Assembly: GCF_001707825.1 (NCBI RefSeq)
Contig: NZ_LYBM01000012.1
Location: 41,755-105,754 of the forward strand
Length of the DNA: 64,000 nt
Direction: 5' to 3'
Source: Veronia pacifica
GTDB lineage: Bacteria > Pseudomonadota > Gammaproteobacteria > Enterobacterales > Vibrionaceae
In this document: positions 16,357 to 26,718 of the stretch, piece after piece
Position numbering within the stretch: position 1 is the stretch's first letter
How the letters are laid out: each line of letters begins with the position of its first letter
Translations under genes and position numbers: made by a program
Notes under the pieces: model-generated
Databases searched by the model: none
Seen by the model: the letters and a program-made list of their open reading frames with translations, nothing else
What the model was told of the DNA's origin: nothing

Positions 16357-19083
16357 CTACGCGATGCCGATTTCCTTTATCGGTATACGCTGTTGGTTGG
16401 TTTGCTCGGAAAGGATAACATCGAGTTCTGACAAACAGGAGCCACAGCCAGTTCCTGCTCCAGTGCATGCTGAGAGTGTCTGCCTGTCACAATCACTATT
16501 ATTCTCAATAGCTTCAATAATGGCTGATTTCGTTACTTGCTTGCACGCGCAAACGACCTCTGATTGCTGAGTGCCTACCTCACCTCGCATAAACCGATAT
16601 ATGGTCATATTCTCTGTCGTCAGTCCCAGTATCTCTCCTTGCCAGCTTCCGATTGTGTTGCAGCTATCATCTTCAATTTCTAACGTGCTGACACAGGCTC
16701 CCTGATAGAAATTGACTTGCCTAATGTTTCCATTTCCTTCGAATATGATCGGCTGCTGTTCGTTGGTCAGTATTACTGCTGATAGTGCATTGTGTAGGCT
16801 AGATATGTCAGCCTGAGACGCTATTTGATAGAGGTAACCTTGTTTTAGTCTTTTTCTACTCCAGTATGTTACTTCATCAGTATTCAGTAACTCTGGTTCG
16901 ATCGGCGTGACACTCGTTACGACAGCGATATGTGTTACTGCAACTGCAGATATTCTGACTGGTGTGATTTTAAATTCAGGCTGCCCTGAGTTTAGGTCAC
17001 ATTCTGGTGATATAAGGGTGCACACAGAGGCTGATGACGAGGTGGTTTTACTCCAGTGAATAGGAGCGAATACATGCCCTTTACACAAACCTGCGGTGAT
17101 TTTTGCTCTGAATAGGCCACTGCCCTTTATACTGCTTACCGATACCAATTGATGTTGGCTAACCTGATAGGCATCGGCATCCTTAGGATGGATAAACAGC
17201 GTTGGTTCTTCGACATGTTCGGCAAGCCTACTCGACAGCCCTGTTCGGGTCATAGTATGCCATTGATCCCGCAGACGACCCGTATTCATGATAAGTGGAA
17301 ATAAATCCGACGATTGACTTGCCGGTAGAGAGTAGGCGACTGATACAAAGCGTGCTTTTCCGTTCGGCGTAGGGAAAATTGAATCAGTAAACAGGCGTGC
17401 AGAGGTGTTTGATTCAGCACCAATAGCATTTTGACAGTCAAAAGATGCAACGGGCCATTGAATCGGCGACAGACTGTCATACTCTTTTTGTCCAATATAC
17501 TTCAGACCATTTAGGTTCAATTCTCTGAATTGTCTTTCTTTTTCATTTCCCAGTGCTGTAAGCCGAGCGTGTTCGGTAAAGATCTCCGCTTCATTGCGAT
17601 AGTTAAAACTGTCAGTGAAACCCATTTTTTTCGCTACCTCGCAGACAATCCACCAGTCTGGCATCGCTGACCCGGGTGAGGGCATCAGTTTGCGCTGTCG
17701 GGATATTCGGCGTTCAGAGTTGGTTACTGTTCCAGACTTTTCACCCCATCCCTGAGCGGGCAACCGTATCGTGGCATGTCTGAGCGTATCGTTATCCTCA
17801 ATACAGTCTGACACAATCACACAGGGGCATTTTGCCAGCGCCCGATTAATCTTCTCACTGTCCGGTAAACTTACTGCGGGGTTTGTCGCCATGATCCAGA
17901 CTGCTTTGATATCGCCCCGTTCGATAGCATCGAACATTTCAATCGCTTTGAGGCCCGGCTTCTGACTGAGGTTATCCGTTTGCCAGAAGTCGCTGACTAA
18001 TTTGTGATGTTCCGGCTTACCGAAGTCCATATGTGCTGCCAGCATATTTGCCAAGCCCCCAACTTCCCGTCCACCCATTGCGTTGGGTTGGCCAGTAACG
18101 GAAAAAGGAGTCGCCCCCGGTTTACCAACCCTCCCAGTAGCAAGATGGCAGTTAATAATACTGTTCACCTTATCGGTCCCGGACGTGGACTGATTGACGC
18201 CCTGTGAGTAGACGGTAACAGTGCGATCGTTGTCAGCAAACCATTGATAAAAGGTCATCAGGTCTTGTGATGAAATACCAGTGACCATTGTCACTTCGTC
18301 GATAGCCTTGAACGGTTCTGCGTATTCAAGGGCTAGTTCCATGTCATCGGTGTGATGTGCAATAAAATTCCGGTCGGTATGCTTTTCGCGGTGCAGAAAA
18401 GAGAGTAATCCATTAAAAAGGGCCACATCGCTACCGGGAGATAAGGCAAGGTGTAAATCTGCAATTTCACAACTGGATGTAGCGCGCGGATCAATAACAA
18501 CTACTTTAGTTCCACGCTGTTGTTTTGCTGCTTTCAATCGCTGAAACAGAACAGGGTGACACCACGCGAGGTTTGAACCTGTAAGTACGACTAAGTCTGC
18601 TACTTCCAAATCTTCGTAGCATCCGGGAACGCAATCTTCACCGAATGCCCGTTTATGACCGGCGACGGAGGACGACATACAGAGCCTTGAATTAGTATCT
18701 ATACTCGATGTGCCAATAAACCCTTTGGCAAGCTTGTTCACAACGTAATAGTCTTCTGTCAGCAGCTGGCCCGACACATAGAAAGCAACAGCATCAGGGC
18801 CATGAAGACTAATGATTTCGTTCAGCTGTCGCGCGGTTTCGAGCAGTGCATGTTCCCACTGGCACTCCTTACCTGCCACAGAGGGTGACAGCATTCGTCC
18901 TTCATGGGTGACTGTCTCACCCAATGTCAGGCCTTTTGCGCAGAGCTTTCCATAGTTTGAGGGGTGGTCGGCGTCACCTCGCACTGTCAGTGAGCCATCT
19001 ATATTTGTTTTTGCCTCAATACCGCACCCAACACCGCAGTATGCACATGTCGTCTTAACCCAGCCGTCTGTTTTTATTGTCAT
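16357..19083 (-). CDS. nasA: Assimilatory nitrate reductase catalytic subunit
   Basis: The 908-aa enzyme reduces nitrate to nitrite in the cytoplasm with a Mo-bisMGD cofactor. A [4Fe-4S] site is formed by CAYCGVGCG near the N-terminus and the Cys of GKLCAKG. The molybdopterin oxidoreductase and dinucleotide-binding domains follow (QGVNQSTSGTDKVNSIINCH, GQPNAMGGREVGGLANMLAA, and the late domain starting MNTGRLRDQWHTMTRTG). The C-terminal 70 residues form a BFD-like [2Fe-2S] domain (CACKQVTKSAIIEAI...CTGAGTGCGSC), as in Klebsiella-type NasA. There is no twin-arginine signal. The start is the ATG with GAGGGG eight bases upstream, not the one five codons earlier. It is divergent from nirB and shares its regulatory region. 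Confidence 0.95.
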   Translation of the reverse strand: MTIKTDGWVKTTCAYCGVGCGIEAKTNIDGSLTVRGDADHPSNYGKLCAKGLTLGETVTHEGRMLSPSVAGKECQWEHALLETARQLNEIISLHGPDAVAFYVSGQLLTEDYYVVNKLAKGFIGTSSIDTNSRLCMSSSVAGHKRAFGEDCVPGCYEDLEVADLVVLTGSNLAWCHPVLFQRLKAAKQQRGTKVVVIDPRATSSCEIADLHLALSPGSDVALFNGLLSFLHREKHTDRNFIAHHTDDMELALEYAEPFKAIDEVTMVTGISSQDLMTFYQWFADNDRTVTVYSQGVNQSTSGTDKVNSIINCHLATGRVGKPGATPFSVTGQPNAMGGREVGGLANMLAAHMDFGKPEHHKLVSDFWQTDNLSQKPGLKAIEMFDAIERGDIKAVWIMATNPAVSLPDSEKINRALAKCPCVIVSDCIEDNDTLRHATIRLPAQGWGEKSGTVTNSERRISRQRKLMPSPGSAMPDWWIVCEVAKKMGFTDSFNYRNEAEIFTEHARLTALGNEKERQFRELNLNGLKYIGQKEYDSLSPIQWPVASFDCQNAIGAESNTSARLFTDSIFPTPNGKARFVSVAYSLPASQSSDLFPLIMNTGRLRDQWHTMTRTGLSSRLAEHVEEPTLFIHPKDADAYQVSQHQLVSVSSIKGSGLFRAKITAGLCKGHVFAPIHWSKTTSSSASVCTLISPECDLNSGQPEFKITPVRISAVAVTHIAVVTSVTPIEPELLNTDEVTYWSRKRLKQGYLYQIASQADISSLHNALSAVILTNEQQPIIFEGNGNIRQVNFYQGACVSTLEIEDDSCNTIGSWQGEILGLTTENMTIYRFMRGEVGTQQSEVVCACKQVTKSAIIEAIENNSDCDRQTLSACTGAGTGCGSCLSELDVILSEQTNQQRIPIKEIGIA

Positions 19084-19271
19084 CCAACATCCCCTCATTG
19101 TTCTACGGAAAGTGCCACAGAAAATATTTCTACTGAGAGAAAAGCAATATATACGCCATTATTATTTTGGTTGTTACTGCAGTTGTTTTTTGTCATAAAA
19201 ACCAATTTATTCAATAGGTTGATTTTTTTCTGGGTGAGAAATGATTTACTGATGGGGTGTTTTATTCTTTA

Positions 19272-19301
19272 TGCACTGCTTGTTTTATTTTTTATGGTGC
19301 A
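19272..19301. promoter_or_regulatory. NtrC-like half-sites upstream of nirB
   Basis: TGCACT at 19272 and GGTGCA at 19296-19301 are the two halves of the NtrC consensus but are separated by 18 bases instead of the usual 5. They may represent two overlapping weak sites near the strong site at 19317. Confidence 0.4.
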
Positions 19302-19316
19302 ATCAATGCTAATAAC

Positions 19317-19333
19317 TGCACAAAGAAGGTGCT
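19317..19333. promoter_or_regulatory. NtrC-binding site (enhancer)
   Basis: TGCACA-AAGAA-GGTGCT matches the NtrC consensus TGCACY-N5-GGTGCA at all but two positions. It sits about 140 bases upstream of the predicted sigma54 start, a normal enhancer distance, and between the divergent nasA and nirB. Confidence 0.75.
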
Positions 19334-19440
19334 TTAAATTGTATTAAACAGAATTTCTAATAATGATCAATTTTACCATATTGATTTTAATTTACTGATT
19401 TAAAGATAATTAATTCTATATTTGATTCTTGATTTAATTT

Positions 19441-19456
19441 TGGCACTACCTTTGCT
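19441..19456 (+). promoter_or_regulatory. Sigma54 promoter of nirB operon
   Basis: TGGCAC-TACCT-TTGCT matches the -24/-12 consensus exactly, with GG and GC ten bases apart. Transcription should begin near 19467, leaving a leader of about 120 bases. With the NtrC site it implies induction under nitrogen limitation. Confidence 0.85.
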
Positions 19457-19587
19457 ATTTCATCAGTAAACCCACCAAATAGATATTATTAGACTGATAT
19501 CAGGTCCAATTAAAAATAGAAAAACATCCACATTATGTTGACGAAATAACACTGTCTCAACGTCAAAAAGCGGTAAGAGGAGAAGTG

Positions 19588-22153
19588 ATGATAAAAGATA
19601 AAATGCGCATTATTGTTGTTGGAAATGGCATGGTGGGCCATCGTTTCATCGAAGAAATATTAGAAAAAACCAATCGTGAAAATATTCAACTGGTGACATT
19701 TGCAGAAGAAGAGCGTCTGGCTTACGACAGAGTGCAACTCAGCAGTTATTTCGGAGGGAAAAGTGCTGAGGATTTATCGTTGACCTCCGAATCCCACTAT
19801 CAGGCATCGGGTGTTCAGTATTTTCTTAACCATCAAGTGATAGAGATTGACCGCGCCAATAAGTCAGTGACGACAGACAAAGGTGAAACCCTCAATTACG
19901 ACAAACTTGTTTTGGCAACAGGCTCATACCCTTTTGTTCCCCCAATTCCCGGTAATGAACAACCACACTGTCATGTCTATCGAACAATTAATGACCTGGA
20001 AGCCATTGCTGACTCTGGCAAGAGCAGTCGGGTAGGGACTGTGATTGGTGGTGGTTTATTAGGATTGGAAGCTGCCAATGCACTTCGCCAAATGGGACTG
20101 GAGACTCATGTTGTTGAGTTCGCTCCCCGTTTGATGGCTGTTCAGCTGGATGAGGGCGGTGGTGAACTGTTAAGGCACAAAATAGAAGATCTCGGCGTCA
20201 GTGTTCATACTCGAAAAGCAACGGAATGCATTACGAGCGGAGATCATTGTCGATACAAACTTGTCTTTGCCGATGGTAGTGAACTCGAAACTGATATGTT
20301 GGTTTTTTCAGCAGGTATTAGGCCGCAGGATACGCTGGCTCGTCAGTCTGGTCTCGACATTGGTGAACGTGGCGGGATAGTGATCGATGATCACTGTCAA
20401 ACCAGTGATGCTGATATCTTTGCTATTGGTGAATGTGCCCTGTGGGAGAACCAAATATTTGGACTGGTCGCCCCGGGCTATCAGATGGCGCGGGTGGCGG
20501 CAGCAGTGCTCTGTGGCGGAGATGGGGCATTTACCGGTGCGGACATGAGTACCAAATTAAAGTTGTTGGGTGTTGATGTTGCCAGTATCGGGGATGCACA
20601 TGCAGCAACCCCGGGTGCGCAAACGTACACCCTCTCCGACGGCTTGAAGGGAGTATACAAGCGCATCATTGTTTCTAAAGAGGGTGACAGATTATTGGGT
20701 GCTGTCTTGGTCGGTGATGTCGAGTCATATCCAGAGCTGTTACAAAGCATGCTGAACTGTTTACCCCTGCCGGAACAACCCTCTGTGCTTTTGTTACCGC
20801 CAGCGGAATCAGAAGGAGGCCATTCAGGTGCAGCCATGGATGCCTTGCCTGATTCGGCACAGATTTGTTCATGCTATGACGTGACCAAGGGGCAGATTCG
20901 TGAAGCTGTAGCGGCAGGGTGCTGTGATATGGCCTCCCTGAAATCAACCACGAAAGCCTGTACCGGGTGCGGAGGTTGTGCGGCACTGACGAAACAAGTG
21001 ATGGATACTGAGCTTGCCGCGATGGGGCATGAAGTAAATAACCATATCTGTGAACATTTCGCTTACAGCCGTCAGGAGCTGGCAGACATTGTCAGAGCAA
21101 CGCGGGTGAAAAGTTTTGCTGAACTATTGGAAAGTCATGGCAAAGGGCTAGGGTGTGACGTTTGCAAACCAACCATAGGATCAATCCTTGCCTCGTTCTG
21201 GAACGATTACATTCTTGAACCGCAGCATATTGGCTTGCAGGATACCAATGACATTTATCTCGGTAATATGCAAAAAGACGGTACTTACTCGGTGGTTCCT
21301 CGTATTCCGGGCGGAGAGATCACACCTGAAAAGCTGATTGTACTTGGTCAGGTCGCTAAAGATTTCAATCTCTACACCAAAATCACGGGTGGTCAACGGG
21401 TAGATCTGTTTGGTGCCCAGCTTCATGAACTCCCTGCAATATGGCGAATTTTGGTTGATGCGGTTCGAAACCGGTCATGCATACGGGAAATCGGTTCGAA
21501 CGGTAAAATCTTGTGTCGGTTCAACCTGGTGCAGATATGGTGTAGATGACAGCCTAGCGTTCGCCATCGGTATCGAGAATCGCTACAAGGGTCTGAGATC
21601 CCCCCATAAATTGAAATTTGCGGTTTCTGGTTGTACACGGGAATGTGCTGAAGCTCAGTCAAAAGATATCGGCATCATTGCAACTGAAAATGGCTGGAAT
21701 CTTTACGTTTGCGGTAATGGAGGAATGCGACCAAGGCATGCAGATCTTTTTGCCTCCGACCTCGACAGTGACACCCTGATTCGCTACATCGACCGAATTT
21801 TAATGTTTTATATCCGTACCGCAGACAGGCTTCAGCGGACATCGGTATGGCTTGAAAATATGGAAGGCGGGCTGGATTACCTTCGTGAAGTCGTGATTGA
21901 AGACAAGCTGGATATCGGCGAAGAATTGGAGAGGGAAATGGCCGCTACGCTCGGTAAATACCAGTGTGAATGGAAGACGACTCTGGAGTCACCTGAAAAA
22001 CTGGCGCGATTCCAACACTTCATTAATAGCAAACAGCAGGACGATGGAATCAAATTCATAGAAGAAAGAGGGCAGAAAGTTCCCGCGATGGATCTGACAA
22101 GCCAGTTGGCGATTCCTGTTATCGATATCACTAATGAGGAGACAATATCATGA
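19588..22153 (+). pseudogene. nirB: Nitrite reductase large subunit, frameshifted near 21463
   Basis: NirB with NirD reduces nitrite to ammonium using NADH, FAD, Fe-S and sirohaem. The first frame (to 21549) carries the FAD motif VVGNGMVGHRF, the NAD motif VIGGGLLGLEAANAL and a BFD-type [2Fe-2S] domain (CSCYDVTKG...CTGCGGC). The second frame (21410-22153) carries the sirohaem/[4Fe-4S] cysteines in CVGSTWC and CTREC. The switch falls in ILVDA-(G)FETGHAYGKS; E. coli NirB has EAGFETGHAY there, so GCGGGTTTC appears to have lost one G and one T. Restoring two bases gives 855 aa, the normal length. AGGAG is five bases before the ATG. Unless this is a sequencing error the enzyme is inactive. The stop overlaps the nirD start (ATGA). 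Confidence 0.9.
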
Positions 22154-22482
22154 GTATCTGGCAAACAGTGTGTGAAAAGGATGTTCTTATTGCAGACACT
22201 GGTGTCTGTGCCCTTGTGGGTGATGAGCAGGTAGCCATTTTCTTATCTGGGTTTGATGATGCCTTGTACGCGATCAATAACTTCGACCCTATTGGCAAAG
22301 CTAATGTGCTATCTCGCGGCATCATCGGCTCCATCGATGACAAAGTTGTGGTTGCCTCTCCCCTTTACAAACAGCACTTCTGTCTGACATCAGGGCAATG
22401 TATTGAGCAGGAGGATATTTTTGTGAGCACTTATGAGATCCGCATAGACGGTAATCAAATACAGGTTGCGTTAGGAGCCTGA
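22150..22482 (+). CDS. nirD: Nitrite reductase small subunit
   Basis: The 110-aa protein has the Rieske-like beta fold of NirD (VCALVGDEQVAIFLSGFDDA, NNFDPIGKANVLSRGIIGS, VVVASPLYKQHFCLTSGQCI). As is normal for NirD it lacks the Cys-His pairs that would bind a Rieske cluster. It starts inside the nirB stop (ATGA overlap), so translation is probably coupled to nirB and would be affected by the frameshift if that is real. Confidence 0.93.
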   Translation: MSIWQTVCEKDVLIADTGVCALVGDEQVAIFLSGFDDALYAINNFDPIGKANVLSRGIIGSIDDKVVVASPLYKQHFCLTSGQCIEQEDIFVSTYEIRIDGNQIQVALGA

Positions 22483-22608
22483 CGGCCTAAGCACCACGCT
22501 ATGGATTTTTAATCCTAAGATACCCACGCCTTTGTGATTAAACAAATTATCCGGTGATAGATCTTTTCCCCGGACAGGGATTCTATTGTCTTTAAAAAGG
22601 AAAGAAAT

Positions 22609-24075
22609 ATGTCTTTATCCTCTGGCTTTAACCTTTTTTCCTTCAGTGGAAAAATGAAAATACTTCATCTCAGTTGGTTTGCTTTTTTTATTACTTTTGT
22701 TGTTTGGTTTAATTTCGCTCCGTTATTACAAGCAGTAAAAAGCTCGCTGGGCCTGACCACAGAAGAAATTAAAACGCTGTTAATTTTAAATGTTGCCTTG
22801 ACGATTCCCGCCAGAGTATTAATTGGAATGTTAACAGACAGGTATGGGCCGAGATTGACCTATTCAGTATTGCTTGCAGTCTGCTCTATTCCCTGTTTTA
22901 TGTTCGCCTTCGCGGAGTCATATGTTCAGGCTGCGATTGCCCGCTTTGCACTTGGTTTTATTGGTGCGGGATTCGTAATTGGTATTCGTCTTGTCTCTGA
23001 GTGGTTTCCACACAATGAACTGGGAACAGCGGAAGGCATTTATGGAGGCTGGGGGAACTTTGGTTCTGCAGCAGCAGCCTTCACTCTGCCGACACTGGCC
23101 GTCGCCTTTGGTGGTGAGGACGGTTGGCGCTATGCGATGGCGATCACCGGGGTGTTGAGCCTGCTGTTCTCAATGGTTTTCTATGCGAATGTCACTGATA
23201 CACCTAAAGGGGCTACCTATTTCAAGCCTAAAAATACCGCAATGGAAGTCACATCTACCGGTGATTTCTTCCTGTTGTTAATTATGAAAGTGCCCATGTA
23301 TGCGGCGTTGGCCTTGTTGGCATGGAAGCTGTCGCCAAATGGCGTGAATATGATATCCAGTCAAACATGTGGGTTGATTTATGCTGGTCTGGTTGCATTT
23401 TATTGCTTTGATATTCTTCAGGTCTGGAAGGTGAATAAACATATTTTCTCTGAGCCAGTTCCTGAGATTCATCGTTATAACTTTAAACAGGTTGCGGTGT
23501 TAAACGTCCTTTACTTTGCGACATTTGGCTCTGAATTAGCTGTGGTTTCCATGCTCCCCCTGTTCTTTTCCGAAACCTTCGAATTGACCCCAGTTGTTGC
23601 GGGAATGGTCGCATCGGCTTATGCCTTTATGAACTTAATGTCGCGCCCCGGAGGAGGATGGTTATCAGATAAATTTGGACGAAAGTCGACCTTACTCATC
23701 CTTACCGCTGGCCTTGCATTTGGCTATTTCCTGATGAGCCGTGTAGACAGTCAGTGGCCTGTATGGTTAGCGGTTATCGCTGCGATGGGATGTTCTTTCT
23801 TTGTCCAGTCTGGAGAAGGCGCAGTGTTTGCGGCTGTCCCATTGATAAAACGCAGAATGACAGGCCAGATTGCGGGCATGACCGGAGCTTACGGCAATGT
23901 TGGCGCAGTCTGTTATCTGACTGTGCTTTCTTTGGTCGATTACAGCACCTTCTTTATGATTATTGCCGCAACAGCAGTGCTTGGTTTCGTGATCCTTTTC
24001 TTCATGGAAGAGCCAAGCGGAAAAATGGCAGAGGTTAATGATGACGGCAGTGTTACGCTGATTGATGTTGCGTAA
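22609..24075 (+). CDS. Nitrate/nitrite transporter, NNP family of MFS
   Basis: The 488-aa protein has twelve predicted helices. It carries both nitrate signature motifs, GGWGNFGSAAAAF in helix 5 and GMTGAYGNVGAVCYL in helix 11, and the MFS loop GMLTDRYGPR. It should import nitrate for the assimilatory enzymes encoded on either side. AAGGA lies a few bases upstream of the ATG. It follows nirD by 126 bases in the same direction and is likely part of the sigma54-driven operon. Whether it is a symporter or a nitrate/nitrite exchanger is not decided by the sequence, so I leave the symbol empty. Confidence 0.92.
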   Translation: MSLSSGFNLFSFSGKMKILHLSWFAFFITFVVWFNFAPLLQAVKSSLGLTTEEIKTLLILNVALTIPARVLIGMLTDRYGPRLTYSVLLAVCSIPCFMFAFAESYVQAAIARFALGFIGAGFVIGIRLVSEWFPHNELGTAEGIYGGWGNFGSAAAAFTLPTLAVAFGGEDGWRYAMAITGVLSLLFSMVFYANVTDTPKGATYFKPKNTAMEVTSTGDFFLLLIMKVPMYAALALLAWKLSPNGVNMISSQTCGLIYAGLVAFYCFDILQVWKVNKHIFSEPVPEIHRYNFKQVAVLNVLYFATFGSELAVVSMLPLFFSETFELTPVVAGMVASAYAFMNLMSRPGGGWLSDKFGRKSTLLILTAGLAFGYFLMSRVDSQWPVWLAVIAAMGCSFFVQSGEGAVFAAVPLIKRRMTGQIAGMTGAYGNVGAVCYLTVLSLVDYSTFFMIIAATAVLGFVILFFMEEPSGKMAEVNDDGSVTLIDVA

Positions 24076-24089
24076 ATCCGCGAGTTTAA

Positions 24090-25886
24090 ATGGAAGGATC
24101 AAATTTGAAAAAAGGAAAGGGTAAGGCTGACAGAGCCTTATCCGACTTTTCTGTTAGCTATGGTGGTAACTCTGACAGGGGTGAGAAAAAGCATAATCAG
24201 GATGCTTTTGCTGCCTTGCTGCCGTCAAATCAGGCTGAATGTCGACACAAAGGTATGGTGGCTTGCATCGCTGACGGGGTAAGTTGCAGTGAAAATAGTC
24301 AGGTTGCCAGTCAGATAAGTGTCACACATTTTATTGAGGATTATCTTGCCACACCAAAAACTCTCACCGTCAGGGAGTCTGCGGGGATTGTGTTAAATCG
24401 TCTAAACCAATGGCTATTTCATCACGGTCAACAGGATAATCTGAAGCACAACACAATGGTGGCCTCGTTCTCTGCGCTAATTGTTAAATCAAATACAGCT
24501 TATATTTTCCATGCCGGGGATTGTCGTATTTATCTCTTTCGTAACAATGAACTGAGCGTGCTAACCCGTGACCACCGCCAATATACCCTGAACGAACAAC
24601 ATTATCTTATTCGCGGGCTGGGAATGGACGCCCATCTGGAAGTTGATTACCAGTCAATTGACATCCAACCGGGTGATATGTTGTTGCTCACGACAGATGG
24701 TATTCATGAAACGCTCAGCCAGACGGCTCTGAAAGATATATTGCTAGGGCAATATGACATTCGAAAAGAAAGTATGTTGGCCGCCAATAAAGGACATGAT
24801 GCCGGGCTGGAATGTCTGGCAAAGCAGATTACAGATGCAGCTAAGCAAACAGGTGGAGATGATAACGGTACGTGCTTACTGGTTAGCATTCATTCACTTC
24901 CACCTCTTTTGTTAGGAGAAAGCATTGAATTCTTGTCAACACGAAGCATTCCGCCAGTGCTTGAAGTCGGACAAAAAATTGATGGCTATCTGATAAAGCG
25001 TGTTATTTATTCAGGCAGCCGCAGCCACCTGTATTTGGTGAAAGACCTTGAAGATAATAAAGAGTACGTTCTAAAAACGCCGTCAGAGAATTTTGAAGAC
25101 GACCCCTCGTATTTACAGGCATTTATTCGTGAAGGGTGGATTGGTGAGCACATGAGCCACGCGGGAATAATGCGCGTTTTCGAGAGTCGGGAAAGCACGC
25201 CATTTCTCTATCATGTCTGTGAGCATATAAAGGGCGTGACATTACGACAGTGGCTGTACGACAACCCCAAACCTGATATCGCTGATGTAAGAATGATTGC
25301 TGCCGAAGTTATCGTTGCTATTCGGGCGCTACAAAGGGGAGGAATTTATCACGGTGATATTAAGCCGGACAATATTATGATTCGGCCCGATATGACGGTG
25401 GTACTGATAGACTTTGGCAGTGCACATGTTAAGGGCTATCAGGAGCTGAATGATCCAGTCACCCACTTGTTACCAGCAGGCGATTTAAATTACCTGGCTC
25501 CAGAATGCTTAATATCACCTGAACCGAACATGTCATCAGAACTATTCTCGTTAGGCGTAACCCTCTATGAAACGTTAACAGGAGAACTGCCCTACAAGCG
25601 GGTCAGGTCGCAGCGTATGGGAAGAACCGTGGCTAAGATGGACTATATTCCGATCAGTCGATTTAGGTCAGATGTCCCTGAATGGATTGATGTGGCGTTA
25701 AAAAAAGCCTGTCATCCGTTACCTGAAGGTCGATTTAACGCGTTGTCAGAATTTATCACGGCACTCCATAAGCCTGTGACCACTGATGTTACCAGTATGC
25801 CCCTCATCGAACGTGATCCGGTTTTATTCTGGCAATGTATCAGTGGTGTTTTATTGGCACTGTTGTTAGTGCAGTGGCTTTGGTGA
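24090..25886 (+). CDS. PP2C-type phosphatase fused to a Ser/Thr protein kinase
   Basis: Residues about 20-270 form a PP2C domain: SDRGEKKHNQDAF, VACIADGVS, HAGDCRIYLF, LLLTTDGIHE and GGDDNGTCLLV supply the metal-binding aspartates. Residues about 290-570 form a kinase: YSGSRSHLYLV (Gly loop), YVLKTP (Lys), HGDIKPDNIMI (HGD for HRD) and LIDFGSAH (DFG). A single C-terminal helix (CISGVLLALLLVQWLW) anchors it in the inner membrane. It lies 14 bases after the transporter, so it belongs to the nitrate operon and may control transporter or reductase activity by phosphorylation. The ATG is used here; a TTG at 24105 has AAGGA six bases upstream and may be the true start. Confidence 0.9.
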   Translation: MEGSNLKKGKGKADRALSDFSVSYGGNSDRGEKKHNQDAFAALLPSNQAECRHKGMVACIADGVSCSENSQVASQISVTHFIEDYLATPKTLTVRESAGIVLNRLNQWLFHHGQQDNLKHNTMVASFSALIVKSNTAYIFHAGDCRIYLFRNNELSVLTRDHRQYTLNEQHYLIRGLGMDAHLEVDYQSIDIQPGDMLLLTTDGIHETLSQTALKDILLGQYDIRKESMLAANKGHDAGLECLAKQITDAAKQTGGDDNGTCLLVSIHSLPPLLLGESIEFLSTRSIPPVLEVGQKIDGYLIKRVIYSGSRSHLYLVKDLEDNKEYVLKTPSENFEDDPSYLQAFIREGWIGEHMSHAGIMRVFESRESTPFLYHVCEHIKGVTLRQWLYDNPKPDIADVRMIAAEVIVAIRALQRGGIYHGDIKPDNIMIRPDMTVVLIDFGSAHVKGYQELNDPVTHLLPAGDLNYLAPECLISPEPNMSSELFSLGVTLYETLTGELPYKRVRSQRMGRTVAKMDYIPISRFRSDVPEWIDVALKKACHPLPEGRFNALSEFITALHKPVTTDVTSMPLIERDPVLFWQCISGVLLALLLVQWLW

Positions 25887-25889
25887 CGG

Positions 25890-26585
25890 TTACCCGTTAA
25901 GTGCCAATGCCACAGCCTGCTTCGCGTGGATCTCTGTGGTGTCAAAAAGTGGGATTAAGCTGTCCTCAGCAGTAAGCAGCAGGTTAATTTCGGTACAGCC
26001 AAGAGCAATTGCCTCTGAGCCCTGCTGGTGGAGTCTGTTTATCACTGCAAGATACTTCTCTTTTGACGACCGATGGATTTTTCCGAGGCAAAGTTCCTGA
26101 TAAATAATAGAGTGCACTGTTTCTCTGTCGTTATCATTGGGTGTGATCAACTCAATATCAAACCTGTCTTTCAATCGATTTTTATAAAAGGACTTTTCCA
26201 TGGTGAAAGCGGTGGCGAGCAGACCCACCTTCTTTAAACCATGCTGCTGAAGTTGCTCGCCTAATGTATCCGCAATATGAATTACAGGGATATCGACGGC
26301 CGCTTGAATCTGGTCAAACACAAGATGCATGGTATTGGTGCAGATAAGAATAAAATCAGCGCCAGCAGCTTCAACCGCGCGAGCAGCATCAGCTAAGATG
26401 ACAGCCGCTGAATCCCAGTCCCCTTGCCTTTGTAGGGCCTCGATTTGACAGAAATTGACACTGTATAAGATACAGTTGGCAGAGTTTAAGCCCCCCAGTC
26501 GATGCTTTACTTCCTCGTTTAGAAGCTTGTAATAGATGGCGGTCGACTCCCAGCTCATTCCACCAATCATTCCTATTTTCCTCAC
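25890..26585 (-). CDS. Aspartate/glutamate racemase family protein
   Basis: The 231-aa protein starts KIGMIGGMSWESTAIYY and has the two catalytic cysteines in LICTNTMHLV (about residue 84) and ALGCTEINLLL (about residue 190), as in YgeA/RacD-type racemases that need no cofactor. It should interconvert L- and D-amino acids, probably aspartate or a broad set, in the cytoplasm. The start is a GTG with AGGAG upstream; the longer frame from 26612 has no ribosome site. It ends only three bases from the convergent kinase gene. Confidence 0.88.
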   Translation of the reverse strand: MRKIGMIGGMSWESTAIYYKLLNEEVKHRLGGLNSANCILYSVNFCQIEALQRQGDWDSAAVILADAARAVEAAGADFILICTNTMHLVFDQIQAAVDIPVIHIADTLGEQLQQHGLKKVGLLATAFTMEKSFYKNRLKDRFDIELITPNDNDRETVHSIIYQELCLGKIHRSSKEKYLAVINRLHQQGSEAIALGCTEINLLLTAEDSLIPLFDTTEIHAKQAVALALNG

Positions 26586-26718
26586 TATCCTCACTCCTAT
26601 ATCTCTTGCCAATCATTTCAATTTATCGAGAAACAGATATAAAGCGTATCTGTAAGTAGGAAAACTTAGACTCATGTCTTGCCCATTATCAGAGCAATTT
26701 CTTTTATTCTTTGGCAAA

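Noticed and set aside
19101..19117. Sigma54-like -24 element (TGGCAC on the minus strand) just upstream of nasA
   Set aside because: The -12 position reads AG instead of GC, and the start would fall on the nasA ribosome site.
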